Below, in pieces: positions 43,039 through 51,275 of a stretch of 64,000 nucleotides of DNA (positions are counted from its first letter, which is position 1; every line of letters begins with the position of its first letter). The stretch covers positions 186,001 to 250,000 of the forward strand of contig NZ_JAUFQG010000006.1 of assembly GCF_030409605.1 (NCBI RefSeq), read 5' to 3'. The translations under genes and the position numbers were made by a program. This stretch comes from Simiduia curdlanivorans. Its GTDB lineage: Bacteria > Pseudomonadota > Gammaproteobacteria > Pseudomonadales > Cellvibrionaceae. Under the pieces are notes generated by a model. The model worked only from the letters and a program-made list of their open reading frames with translations. It was not told the DNA's origin and made no database searches.

Positions 43039-44528
43039 CTGAAAGTACCAGCGATAGTCCCCAAGCCAACTATTATGCAGCTGTCGATCTAGGCTCTAAC
43101 AGCTTTCACTTGTTAGTGGCCAAAGTGGTCGGCAACCGATTAGAGGTCGTCGACCGCCATAAGGAGATGGTACAAATTGCCCGGGGGCTGGATGATCGCG
43201 GCAACCTTGCCAAAGAAACCCAGGCAGAAGCTATTGCGGTATTGTTGCGCATTAACGAGCGACTCAGAGATATTGCGCCGGAAAATATTCGCGCTGTGGG
43301 TACCAAAACCTTGCGCGCGGCCCGCAATGCCGACAAATTTTTACGCAAAGCGGAAGCGGCGCTAGGTCACTCAATCAATATTATCTCTGGCTTCGAAGAA
43401 GCGCGCCTAGTTTACCAGGGCGTGGTGCGCTCGCTCGAAGATACCAGCCAAAAACGCCTCGTTATTGATATTGGCGGCGCCAGCACCGAATTTATTATCG
43501 GCGAAGGCCGTGGCCCTCGCTTACTCGAAAGCCTAAACCTAGGCTGCGTAACACTGGCAGAACGGCACTTTAAATTTGGCCCAGTGACAAAAACCAGAAT
43601 GGATGCGGCCTACATTGCTGCCAGCGCCGCGATAGAACCCATAGCTCGGGCTTATAAAGCCTTTGGCTGGGATATCGCGCTTGGCACTTCTGGCACCATG
43701 CGCGCAGCAGCGGAATTGATGGACGCCAAAGATCAAGGGCTAATCACCCGCGCCAACCTCGAAAAAATCATTCAGCAAACCATTATCGACGGCGAAGTAT
43801 TAAACAACGAAGTACCTAAATTGCGCCGCGATGTATTGCCGGCCGGCTTGGCCATCATCAAAGCGTTGTTTGACCAACTAGGATTAGAGCAACTGCATAT
43901 TGCCGATGTCGCCTTGAAAGAGGGCTTAATCTTTGAGATTTTAGGCCGCGAAGCCAATACCGATAGCCGCGAAGACAGCGTCAATCGCCTCGCCCAAACC
44001 TACCAATGCGATCAAACCCAGCGCGAACGCGTGGCGCGGCTGGCGGAGCGTTTTGCCTCGCAATTACAACTTGCCGACATCAACGATACCAAGGCCGCGC
44101 AACTAGTGGCCTGGGCCGGTACATTGCACGAAATTGGCTTGCACATCAGCCACAACGGCTTCCATAAACACGGCTATTACCTGCTGCGCCATCACGATAT
44201 GAGCGGCTTCTCGCGCTACGAGCAACACATGCTTGCGGCATTGGTCCGGCTACAGCGCAGCGCTATAAAAACCTCGCTCATCAGCGAACTTGCGCCGCAC
44301 AACCGCGACGATTTTATGTGCATGGTGGTTGCCTTGCGCTTGGCCGTGATTTTATGTCGCGGCCGCGAAGCGCTCGACATCACCCCAAGGTTAACGCTGC
44401 TGGCCAACGGCGAATTGACCTTAGCACTACCCCAAGGCTGGCTAGAAAAACACCCTCTCAGCGCCATCAACCTGCATAATGAGGCCGAAGAGCTGCTGCT
44501 GGCGGGCGTTAAATTTCACTTTAGTTAA
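43035..44528 (+). CDS. Ppx/GppA family phosphatase
   Basis: A 497-residue protein of the exopolyphosphatase / pppGpp phosphatase family. ASKHA ATP-binding blocks D-L-G-S-N-S-F-H-L-L-V-A (about 17-28) and V-I-D-I-G-G-A-S-T-E-F (about 142-152) are intact, and an HD-like helical C-terminal domain follows. Members hydrolyse polyphosphate or convert pppGpp to ppGpp. The TTG start (43035) overlaps the symporter stop and has GGAG nine bases upstream. Exopolyphosphatase and GppA cannot be separated by eye. Confidence 0.9.
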   Translation: MTESTSDSPQANYYAAVDLGSNSFHLLVAKVVGNRLEVVDRHKEMVQIARGLDDRGNLAKETQAEAIAVLLRINERLRDIAPENIRAVGTKTLRAARNADKFLRKAEAALGHSINIISGFEEARLVYQGVVRSLEDTSQKRLVIDIGGASTEFIIGEGRGPRLLESLNLGCVTLAERHFKFGPVTKTRMDAAYIAASAAIEPIARAYKAFGWDIALGTSGTMRAAAELMDAKDQGLITRANLEKIIQQTIIDGEVLNNEVPKLRRDVLPAGLAIIKALFDQLGLEQLHIADVALKEGLIFEILGREANTDSREDSVNRLAQTYQCDQTQRERVARLAERFASQLQLADINDTKAAQLVAWAGTLHEIGLHISHNGFHKHGYYLLRHHDMSGFSRYEQHMLAALVRLQRSAIKTSLISELAPHNRDDFMCMVVALRLAVILCRGREALDITPRLTLLANGELTLALPQGWLEKHPLSAINLHNEAEELLLAGVKFHFS

Positions 44529-44926
44529 CCGAGTAAATCATCGGCCTTTATTTTCAATGCCTGGGCCAGGCCGCGAATAATGGCCGGGCTCGGCTCGCGC
44601 TCGCCTCGCTCAATTTGTTCGCAATAGGCTGGCGATATACCGGCATCCTTGGCTATTGAACCGGTGGACTTACCCTGCTCGGCCTTGACGGCAGAAAATT
44701 TTTCCGCATTAAATTTGGCATTGCTGTTATCGGTGGATTTCATCCCAGCGAAAAAAGAGTTGGTCTTGGCCGCAGCGCTAGGCGCTGGAGCTACTGCGGT
44801 TGGCGTTGGCGCCCGTGCTGTATCGGCGGGCATTTGCCCGGCGGCAGCCAATAGTGCCTCGTACTGGGCGTAGGGTATCACCGCCCATTCAGGCCGCCCG
44901 TCCTTCATGATAACCTGTACACTCAT
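44525..44926 (-). CDS. XRE helix-turn-helix protein with antitoxin-like N-terminus
   Basis: A protein of about 133 residues. Residues 1-30 (V-Q-V-I-M-K-D-G-R-P-E-W-A-V-I-P-Y) resemble the DNA-binding start of Phd-like antitoxins or a small beta-hairpin module. An Ala/Pro/Thr linker follows, then a C-terminal Cro/C1 helix-turn-helix (S-I-A-K-D-A-G-I-S-P-A-Y-C-E-Q-I-E-R-G). Two adjacent ATGs (44929 and 44926) are both possible. No toxin gene is adjacent. It ends four bases into the convergent Ppx/GppA gene. Regulator of unknown target. Confidence 0.8.
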   Translation of the reverse strand: MSVQVIMKDGRPEWAVIPYAQYEALLAAAGQMPADTARAPTPTAVAPAPSAAAKTNSFFAGMKSTDNSNAKFNAEKFSAVKAEQGKSTGSIAKDAGISPAYCEQIERGEREPSPAIIRGLAQALKIKADDLLG

Positions 44927-44989
44927 CATCTTTCTCGATATCAATAAAAGCGCAATTGTACGCAATCCTAAAGGCAGACCCAACACCTC

Positions 44990-45697
44990 ATGTCACGCTT
45001 AATCCCTTTACTCCTCATTCTTCTGCTTGCCTACTTAGCCTATCGAAAGTATCAGCGCTTAACCCCTAGCGAAGGCAAAAAGTGGCTCTGGCAACTCGGC
45101 GTTGGCGCATTTTTGGGACTGGTGCTTTTCGCCCTGTTTACCGGGCGGCTCAATTGGTTGGGCGCTTTCATCATGGGCTTATTGCCCTTTGTCAAAAACA
45201 TCGGTGCACTGGTTTTGCGCGGCATGGCGCTCATGGGTTGGTGGAAAAAAATGCAAAACGCCAAACCCATGGATTCGAGTAGCTTAGTGCTGACCCTAAA
45301 AGACGGTGTATTTGATGGCGATATTCGCAAGGGAACAAGAGCTGGGCAAAAATTATCCGATTTGAACGCCGAGCAGTTGGCGCAGTTGTTTGAAGAGTTT
45401 AAACACCAAGATGCGAGTGCGGCTGCCCTCCTTCAAATCTATATTAAGAATCGGTTTGGCGAGAGCTGGCAAGGCGGCCCACTGAATCAACAAAGTCCAA
45501 ATGGCGACTTAAGCATCGCGGAGGCCTGTGCGCTGTTGGGCGTGGAGGCCAACGCCGATAAAAAAGCTATCATTGCCGCGCACCGGAAATTAATTCAAAA
45601 ATTTCACCCAGACAGAGGCGGCAACGATTACTTAGCGGCGCGCCTCAATACCGCGAAAGACCTGTTACTCAAACACGTTAACAGCAGTGACGCCTAA
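44990..45697 (+). CDS. Membrane-anchored DnaJ-domain protein
   Basis: A 235-residue protein with two or three N-terminal membrane helices (residues 4-18, 34-52 and 60-82). A linker region follows, and then a C-terminal J domain at about 175-235 with H-P-D at 206-208. The layout resembles TIM14-like bacterial J proteins that recruit DnaK to the membrane. It lacks the G/F and zinc regions of full DnaJ. It diverges from the XRE gene and its tail overlaps the HAD gene by 20 bases. Confidence 0.87.
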   Translation: MSRLIPLLLILLLAYLAYRKYQRLTPSEGKKWLWQLGVGAFLGLVLFALFTGRLNWLGAFIMGLLPFVKNIGALVLRGMALMGWWKKMQNAKPMDSSSLVLTLKDGVFDGDIRKGTRAGQKLSDLNAEQLAQLFEEFKHQDASAAALLQIYIKNRFGESWQGGPLNQQSPNGDLSIAEACALLGVEANADKKAIIAAHRKLIQKFHPDRGGNDYLAARLNTAKDLLLKHVNSSDA

Positions 45698-46340
45698 ACC
45701 ACAGGAGAAATTCCAGTAAGTTTTCGACCCGGTGGCTTGCGCCCGAAAAATCATGGTGCGCCGAATAGTCGTTGGGGATCACACAGGTTCGTATACCCGC
45801 CGCCACCGCCGCACGCAAACCGGAAGCGGTATCTTCAACGGCAATACACGCATCCGCCTTAAGCCCCATAACCGTTAACGCCTGTTGGTACACATCCGGT
45901 GCAGGTTTATTATTGGCCACCTCTTCACCGCTGGCGATGCACTCGAAAAACTGCCCCAACCCTAAGCCGGTCAAATTCGCCTCCAAGGCAAAGCGCGCAG
46001 AACCGCTAACCACTGCCATACGTATCCCCAGCCCCTGCAACGCCAGCAGCACTTCCTCAACGCCTGGCATCAGCGGGTAAACCTGAGTTGCGTGAAACTG
46101 CTTAGCCTGGGCGCGCTTAGCTGCCACTAAATTTTCAACACTGTCGGTCAGGCCAAATCGCGTTTTGATGGCAATGGCCGTGTTCAATTCGCTCACCCCG
46201 GTAAAATGCAACCGGTAATCATCTTCAAGAAAACCAACGCCGCGATCGGCTAGCACGTCTCGCCAAAATTGGAAGTGCACAACCTCGGAATTTGCCAAGG
46301 TGCCATCGTGGTCGAACAGAACTGCTTTTATCGGCGTCAT
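45678..46340 (-). CDS. HAD superfamily hydrolase (beta-phosphoglucomutase-like)
   Basis: A 220-residue HAD subfamily IA phosphatase. Motif I is D10-H-D12-G-T, motif II is V-V-S-G-S-A, and motif IV is I-A-V-E-D-T-A-S-G near residue 165. The cap has the G-V-S-E-L / helical pattern of the PGMB/GPH branch. Likely a sugar phosphate or phosphoglycolate phosphatase; the substrate is unknown. The start at ATG 46340 is preferred to a TTG two codons earlier. Confidence 0.85.
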   Translation of the reverse strand: MTPIKAVLFDHDGTLANSEVVHFQFWRDVLADRGVGFLEDDYRLHFTGVSELNTAIAIKTRFGLTDSVENLVAAKRAQAKQFHATQVYPLMPGVEEVLLALQGLGIRMAVVSGSARFALEANLTGLGLGQFFECIASGEEVANNKPAPDVYQQALTVMGLKADACIAVEDTASGLRAAVAAGIRTCVIPNDYSAHHDFSGASHRVENLLEFLLWFRRHCC

Positions 46341-46348
46341 TTGCAAGC

Positions 46349-47761
46349 CTAAGGTTGAGATGTTTTAGCGGAGGGAAAATGAAACTTAACCTGTAAGCCA
46401 CCCAGAGCGGAGGTGCCGAGACGTAATTCGCCGCTATAAGCGGACATGATATCTTGCACCAACGCGAGACCTAAACCCTGCCCGGCGTGTTTTTCATCGG
46501 CTCGCTGGCCGCGACTAAGAATTTTTTCGCGCAAATGATCCGGCACCCCGGGGCCGTCGTCATCGATGGTAAGAATGCTATATTGCTCACCCCGATATTT
46601 GTCAAAAGCAACACCAAGCTCGATCGTTTGGGCGCCGTATTTACACGCATTTTCCAAGGCGTTGCCTAAGAGTTCAAACACATCCTTTTCATCAATACGT
46701 AAAAACAATTCAACCTCAGGCACCTTAAATTGCACCCGTGGATACAGTTTACTTAAACTTTTTACGATGCGTTGCACAATCACGACAAGATCGATAGCGG
46801 TTAGAAAATCGCTGCGCGCTATTTGAGCACGCTGTAATTGATGGCTAACAATATCTTGCATGCGCTGCATTTGATCCCACAGCAATGGTTTATCTAATTC
46901 GGGCTCGCGCAAGGCATTTTGCACAACCGCTAAGGGGGTTTTTATGCTGTGGGCCAAATCTGCTAGGGTATTTCGGTAGCGTTCACGCAAGCCCTTTTCC
47001 GACTCGAGCAACGCATTCACATTGCGGGTTAAACCCCTTAACTCCATGGCAAACTCGCCCTGTACTTGGCTAGTTTCACCACGGCTAAACGCCGCAACGG
47101 ACTGAGCCAGCCGACGCAAGGGCAACAGCCCCCAAACCAACAAGACAGATTGTGCCAACAAAGTAACGATGGCTATGGTTGCCATCCAGTAGATTAATTC
47201 GGCGCGAAAGGCGGTTAAGCCGCTATCGAAGCCGGCCTTATCCTGATAAACCGAAAACACCAAGGGTAAATGGGATTGATCATCGAGTTCCCAGCGCACG
47301 CGGTAATGTAGAATGAAAAATTGTTCGCTTTCGGAAAATTCTATTAACGCGCTAGAGAGAGTGTGAGCCGATTCTATCTGCAATTGTTGCGCATTCAGCC
47401 ATTGCGCAGAACTCGAGCGCCAGCGCTCATCTTTACTGCTGAACTTACCGCCATCATCGCGATGAATAAAACCGTAGAGGCCGGAGCCAGGCTGGGAAAA
47501 TTGTGGCTCGGTAAATACCTTGGGCATATTTATCTGGCCGTCATCAACATCCGCCGCTGCCAACAAAAGATAAACCTGCGAGGTTAAGCGCAACTTTTCA
47601 GCGGCTACGAGGCTCTGCTGAAACGCCCTATCTAAACCCAACCCAGTGGCGCCGATTAGCAAGGGCAACAAGAGGAGGCTCGCCAACAACAAGCGGCCCA
47701 TGATCGATTGCAGCAACCATTGGGTCGAGAGTTTAATCAACGCGCTTACCCGTTCCAGCAT
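46349..47761 (-). CDS. PhoQ-like sensor histidine kinase
   Basis: About 470 residues: membrane helix at about 22-42, periplasmic sensor region at about 45-185, second helix at about 190-212, HAMP, then HisKA with phospho-acceptor H271 in A-H-S-I-K-T-P-L and an ATPase domain (N-A-L-E-N-A-C-K-Y-G; D-D-D-G-P-G-V; G-Q-G-L-G-L-A-L). The start is uncertain: ATG 47761, TTG 47770 and ATG 47701 are all possible and none has a strong ribosome site. The upper choices overlap the response-regulator gene by about 29 bases. The PepSY and His-rich genes beside it may link it to cations. Confidence 0.88.
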   Translation of the reverse strand: MLERVSALIKLSTQWLLQSIMGRLLLASLLLLPLLIGATGLGLDRAFQQSLVAAEKLRLTSQVYLLLAAADVDDGQINMPKVFTEPQFSQPGSGLYGFIHRDDGGKFSSKDERWRSSSAQWLNAQQLQIESAHTLSSALIEFSESEQFFILHYRVRWELDDQSHLPLVFSVYQDKAGFDSGLTAFRAELIYWMATIAIVTLLAQSVLLVWGLLPLRRLAQSVAAFSRGETSQVQGEFAMELRGLTRNVNALLESEKGLRERYRNTLADLAHSIKTPLAVVQNALREPELDKPLLWDQMQRMQDIVSHQLQRAQIARSDFLTAIDLVVIVQRIVKSLSKLYPRVQFKVPEVELFLRIDEKDVFELLGNALENACKYGAQTIELGVAFDKYRGEQYSILTIDDDGPGVPDHLREKILSRGQRADEKHAGQGLGLALVQDIMSAYSGELRLGTSALGGLQVKFHFPSAKTSQP

Positions 47762-48434
47762 CGGCGGCAATGGAGAATTGGTAACCCTGCCCGCGCACGG
47801 TACGCAGCGGTTGCAGCTTGCCGTCTGGGTCCATTTTTTTACGCAGGCGCGCGACCAGCACCTCGATAACGTTGCTATCGCGATCGAAATCCTGTTCGTA
47901 TATGTGTTCTGTCAATTGGCTTTTTGATATTACTTTGCCATTGTGCAGCATTAAAAATTCGATCAAGCGATATTCAAAACTGGTTAAGGTCAAGGCCTGC
48001 TTATCTCTTGCCAGAGACTGAGCGCTGGTATCCAACGCAAAAGGCCCGGCGTTTAACACCGACGTCGCCTGCCCTGCAGCGCGCCGGGCCAAGGCATTAA
48101 CGCGGGCGAGTAACTCTTCCGGCTGAAACGGCTTGGTTAAATAATCATCTGCGCCCGCCTCTAGGCCCTCAACTTTTTGCTGCCAATGATCCCGCGCCGT
48201 GAGTATAAGTACCGGCACTTTATTGCCCGCTTGGCGCCACTGCTTAATCACATCCATGCCGTTCAGTTGCGGTAGGCCTAAATCCACAATCGCCACATCG
48301 TAGGGGTTCTCGCGGCCTAAATACGCGCCCTCCTTTCCATCGCCGGCGATATCGACACTCCAATGCCGCTGGCTAAACAGTTGCCGAACTTGTGTTTGCA
48401 GCGCCGGTTCATCTTCGATAAGTAGCAATCGCAT
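47733..48434 (-). CDS. OmpR/PhoP-type response regulator
   Basis: A 233-residue regulator: receiver domain with phosphorylated D51 in I-V-D-L-G-L-P, T-A-R-D and K-P-F at its end, then an OmpR-type winged helix ending in V-R-G-Q-G-Y-Q-F. It is directly downstream of the PepSY gene (adjacent base) and overlaps the kinase gene, so PepSY, regulator and kinase are one operon. PhoP-like by length and pattern. Confidence 0.92.
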   Translation of the reverse strand: MRLLLIEDEPALQTQVRQLFSQRHWSVDIAGDGKEGAYLGRENPYDVAIVDLGLPQLNGMDVIKQWRQAGNKVPVLILTARDHWQQKVEGLEAGADDYLTKPFQPEELLARVNALARRAAGQATSVLNAGPFALDTSAQSLARDKQALTLTSFEYRLIEFLMLHNGKVISKSQLTEHIYEQDFDRDSNVIEVLVARLRKKMDPDGKLQPLRTVRGQGYQFSIAADAGTGKRVD

Positions 48435-48701
48435 TTATTGCCCCTGAATGGTCACTTCCTTTACCCGACCATCGTCGAGTAAAAGGCGAACTTTGTATTT
48501 GCGTTTTTTGCCTTCACCTTGCGCCTGTACTTTCAGCACCTGACCACCAAAACGATCGCGCGCTATTTGCGCCGCTTCGCTGCTCGAACTCGCCTGGCCA
48601 TCTTGCATAGGCCCCTGGTGCCAAACGGCCGCCTCTACCTGCGGCAGGTAAAGCGACACGCTGGCAAGAGCCAAAATGAAGGTGAATATGATAAAACGCA
48701 T
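48435..48701 (-). CDS. Small exported PepSY-domain protein
   Basis: An 88-residue protein: signal peptide (residues 1-24, ending V-E-A-A), then a single PepSY-like domain (A-A-Q-I-A-R-D-R-F-G-G-Q-V-L-K-V). PepSY modules inhibit peptidases or act as sensors and are often coded beside two-component systems. GGGGAG precedes the ATG. The stop abuts the response regulator start, showing co-transcription. Confidence 0.85.
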   Translation of the reverse strand: MRFIIFTFILALASVSLYLPQVEAAVWHQGPMQDGQASSSSEAAQIARDRFGGQVLKVQAQGEGKKRKYKVRLLLDDGRVKEVTIQGQ

Positions 48702-48753
48702 TGTTTGCTCCCCTAAAGGCGCCGAAGCGCCCAGTATTTAACGGTTTAGCCGA

Positions 48754-49215
48754 TCAATCACCATGGCGACGATCCTTACCACCGCGACCTTTATCGTGCC
48801 TATCGCGATCCTGCCCGCCGCGGTGATCACCCTTGCCCCGATGGTCGTCGCGACGGTGGCGGTCATTACCGTGCCTGCCTTTGCCATGGTGGCCATCATA
48901 CCGATTCTGATGGCCGCTGTGATGCCCCTTTCCATGGTGCTTGCCATGATGGCCATCGCGATAACGGTAACCGTGATGGTAAGGAACTGGCTTACCCCAG
49001 TAGCGGCCATTCCAATGGTGGCCGCAATTATGCCCGTGCCTATGGCCATGGCCGCTAATATAAGGGCTGAAATTACGGTAGTGCACATCGGTATAAGGCG
49101 TGTGAAACACCACCGACACACTACTGTGGTCGTGGTCTCTATGCCCCGCCATGACCGGCAAGGCCACACCCACCAACAAACCGACACAGAGTATTTGATT
49201 GAGTAATCTATTCAT
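48754..49215 (-). CDS. Histidine-rich exported protein
   Basis: A 153-residue secreted protein with signal peptide (residues 1-23, ending V-M-A-G). The mature part has 28 histidines among Gly, Arg, Asp and Lys, as H-G-K-H-H-G-K-G-H-H and similar tracts. Such composition fits binding of divalent metal ions (zinc, nickel, copper) in the periplasm, but no fold is recognised. It lies just upstream of PepSY and the PhoPQ-like operon, same strand. AAGGA lies before the ATG. Metal binding is inferred from composition. Confidence 0.75.
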   Translation of the reverse strand: MNRLLNQILCVGLLVGVALPVMAGHRDHDHSSVSVVFHTPYTDVHYRNFSPYISGHGHRHGHNCGHHWNGRYWGKPVPYHHGYRYRDGHHGKHHGKGHHSGHQNRYDGHHGKGRHGNDRHRRDDHRGKGDHRGGQDRDRHDKGRGGKDRRHGD

Positions 49216-49228
49216 GTGACTTTCCTTC

Positions 49229-49750
49229 TTAGTAGATAGGCGTTACAGAAACCGCAACTTTGATGCGCTTACCAGGGTCCCTGTCCATGCGGGTGGTATA
49301 GGTATCACCGTTGTAGCGATAGGTGACGTCATAACCCATTAAGCGATCTTCGTAGTGCTTAACACTGCGTGTTTCACAGCGCTCTTCATCGCGATACTCA
49401 ACCTGTTTGCTACCCCCATTTTTGCCTACATCGTGACCGATACTGCCACCTAAGACCGCGCCAATGGCGGTGCCGGAGCGGCGATCGTTTTTACCAATGG
49501 CGTGGCCTATGGCACCGCCGATCACGGCGCCGAGTAGCATGGGTGTGGCAGACTTACTGCGGCTATCGCGCTCGTAGGCTACCGTCTCTACCCAGCACTC
49601 TTGCTGCGGACGGCTATAGGCAACTTGTTCGTAGATGGGTGTAGCCGATACAACCTTGGCAAAATCTTGGCGCTCGTTGTGACCTGCAAACGCAGGTTGC
49701 ATCAGCAACGCCGAAACACACCCAAGAGACACTAAAAGACGGTTGTTCAT
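49229..49750 (-). CDS. Glycine-zipper 2TM (17-kDa antigen-like) protein
   Basis: A 173-residue exported protein with signal peptide (1-22) and a central glycine zipper (L-G-A-V-I-G-G-A-I-G-H-A-I-G-K, then G-A-V-L-G-G-S-I-G-H), the mark of the Rickettsia 17-kDa surface antigen family (PF05433). The C-terminal part has conserved Cys and Tyr. It is probably an outer-membrane or periplasmic structural protein. AAGGAG precedes the ATG. The His-rich gene follows 13 bases later on the same strand, so they may be one transcript. Confidence 0.88.
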   Translation of the reverse strand: MNNRLLVSLGCVSALLMQPAFAGHNERQDFAKVVSATPIYEQVAYSRPQQECWVETVAYERDSRSKSATPMLLGAVIGGAIGHAIGKNDRRSGTAIGAVLGGSIGHDVGKNGGSKQVEYRDEERCETRSVKHYEDRLMGYDVTYRYNGDTYTTRMDRDPGKRIKVAVSVTPIY

Positions 49751-49864
49751 GGTACTTCTCCTTAACGGTTTAGAGGTCTTTTCCGACCTTGAAACCAGAA
49801 TACAGAGGTGAAGCTGAACCGAAGCTGAACCGAAGTGAACAACCTAACTAGGCAAAGAAAAGAT

Positions 49865-50677
49865 TTAACGCTTTTGTAAAATGACGTGTTGATAGCGCCC
49901 TAGGCTGCGAAACGGCTCTTCACGCGACAGACGTAACTCGAGATCGAGCAGGGTTTGCGCACTCATAAGGCGGCTTTCGGGGGTCAACTGGTAATCTTGA
50001 AACACGCGTATGCCGCTGTGGCAGAGCAACTGCCAATCGGCTTCCAGCCAGGCCAAAACCTGTGCCGGATCGAGCGGCCGGTTCGGCGTGAGGCTACCGC
50101 GATGAGGGCGAAATTCGCCCGTGAGAATGGGCGGCGCTTGGCCGCGCAACAAATTCTTCATAACTAAACCGTGCCGATTATAAAAGGTCAACGACAGGTA
50201 GCCGCCCGGCTTTAAGAATTGGCCTAGTGCCTTCAATAACCCCTCCTGATCGACAACCCACTCGAGCACGGCGTGGCACAACACCAGGTCGTAACACTGG
50301 GTATGCCGAGCCTGCTGGGCAAGGTCTTGGACGCTAGCGTGGATAAATTCAACCTGTGCGGCCGCCATGGCCTCGGCTTGCGCCTTCGCCAATGCCAACA
50401 TTTCGGCCGATATATCACACAGCGTGAGCTTGTGCCCGGCCTGCGCGAGGCTTAGACCAAACTGGCCCTGGCCACCGCCGGCATCAAAGATATCAACGCC
50501 TGTGGCTTGGCCTAACAAGTGATCTAGATGTTGTCCGAAATCGCGCTGCAATACCGCCAAGCGCAGCGCTCCCTTGGCGCCACCGTAAACGTTGCGGGCA
50601 AAGCGCGGCGCCAAATCATCGAAATTTCTATCGGAATTTAAAATCGGAGGGCGTTTACTACCAGGTGGCTTGTGCAT
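49865..50677 (-). CDS. cmoM: tRNA 5-carboxymethoxyuridine methyltransferase
   Basis: A 270-residue SAM-dependent methyltransferase that methylates cmo5U34 in tRNA to mcmo5U. Signature D-R-N-F-D-D-L-A-P-R-F-A-R-N-V-Y-G matches E. coli CmoM (SmtA). The SAM loop I-F-D-A-G-G-G-Q-G-Q-F-G and H-A-V-L-E-W-V follow. The start at ATG 50677 gives a 15-residue basic tail longer than E. coli; an upstream TTG is weak. It appears monocistronic. Confidence 0.93.
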   Translation of the reverse strand: MHKPPGSKRPPILNSDRNFDDLAPRFARNVYGGAKGALRLAVLQRDFGQHLDHLLGQATGVDIFDAGGGQGQFGLSLAQAGHKLTLCDISAEMLALAKAQAEAMAAAQVEFIHASVQDLAQQARHTQCYDLVLCHAVLEWVVDQEGLLKALGQFLKPGGYLSLTFYNRHGLVMKNLLRGQAPPILTGEFRPHRGSLTPNRPLDPAQVLAWLEADWQLLCHSGIRVFQDYQLTPESRLMSAQTLLDLELRLSREEPFRSLGRYQHVILQKR

Positions 50678-50838
50678 GGTTTTCGCTAAGACGGGAGACA
50701 ATCGCCTATGTTAATGACCGAGCGATCCCTTGTCACCCGAGCTAGATGGATATTGCGAGCAAACTGTCTCTGCCACCAAGCCAACGCAAGCGCAACATTA
50801 AAAGCCACCCAGCAAGGCTGGGTTGCTACCCATTAATC

Positions 50839-51120
50839 TTACTGCGTTGCGTCGTCAGGTCGGCCCTTACCGCCTCGCCCTTTATGACCCTCTGGCACCG
50901 CGACCAACTGTTCATCGATCAACACACAAGTTGCGTTAAGCGTATCGCCACGCGGGCTGGTAAAGCTGACAGAGGCGCCCTCACTCTGACTCTCGCAGGC
51001 CGCAATAGCCTCTTTCGGTGGTTGGCGTTCGCCATTTCCCTTGCTCGACTTTTGCGCGAGAGCCACACCGCTCAAACACAACAGGCTGGCGCATACAGTA
51101 ACAATCAATAAGCTTTTCAT
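50839..51120 (-). CDS. Small exported protein beside a BaeSR-like system
   Basis: A 93-residue protein with a clear signal peptide (1-22, ending A-L-A-Q). The mature part has two cysteines and ends in a Gly/Arg/Lys-rich tail (G-H-K-G-R-G-G-K-G-R). ATG 51120 has GAGG eight bases upstream. I recognise no family. It diverges from the kinase gene at 51276, so it may be a target of that two-component system, like small periplasmic stress proteins beside Cpx/Bae systems. Confidence 0.75.
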   Translation of the reverse strand: MKSLLIVTVCASLLCLSGVALAQKSSKGNGERQPPKEAIAACESQSEGASVSFTSPRGDTLNATCVLIDEQLVAVPEGHKGRGGKGRPDDATQ

Positions 51121-51275
51121 ACAGAGATCCTCTTGGTTAGATTGCAACAGGCTAATGAAGCAATACGCACAAATTAGGTAGAAAATGTGCAAAAAATAAG
51201 GATTTGCAGCGGCACCATTAGGCGAGCTGCTAGGAAAAAGCTAAACTCCTATAAAATCCAATCAGTGCGCGCCCA

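Noticed and set aside
48738..49206. Long open frames on both strands over the His-rich gene
   Set aside because: They arise from the GC-biased histidine/glycine codons. Only the minus-strand frame with signal peptide and ribosome site looks real.
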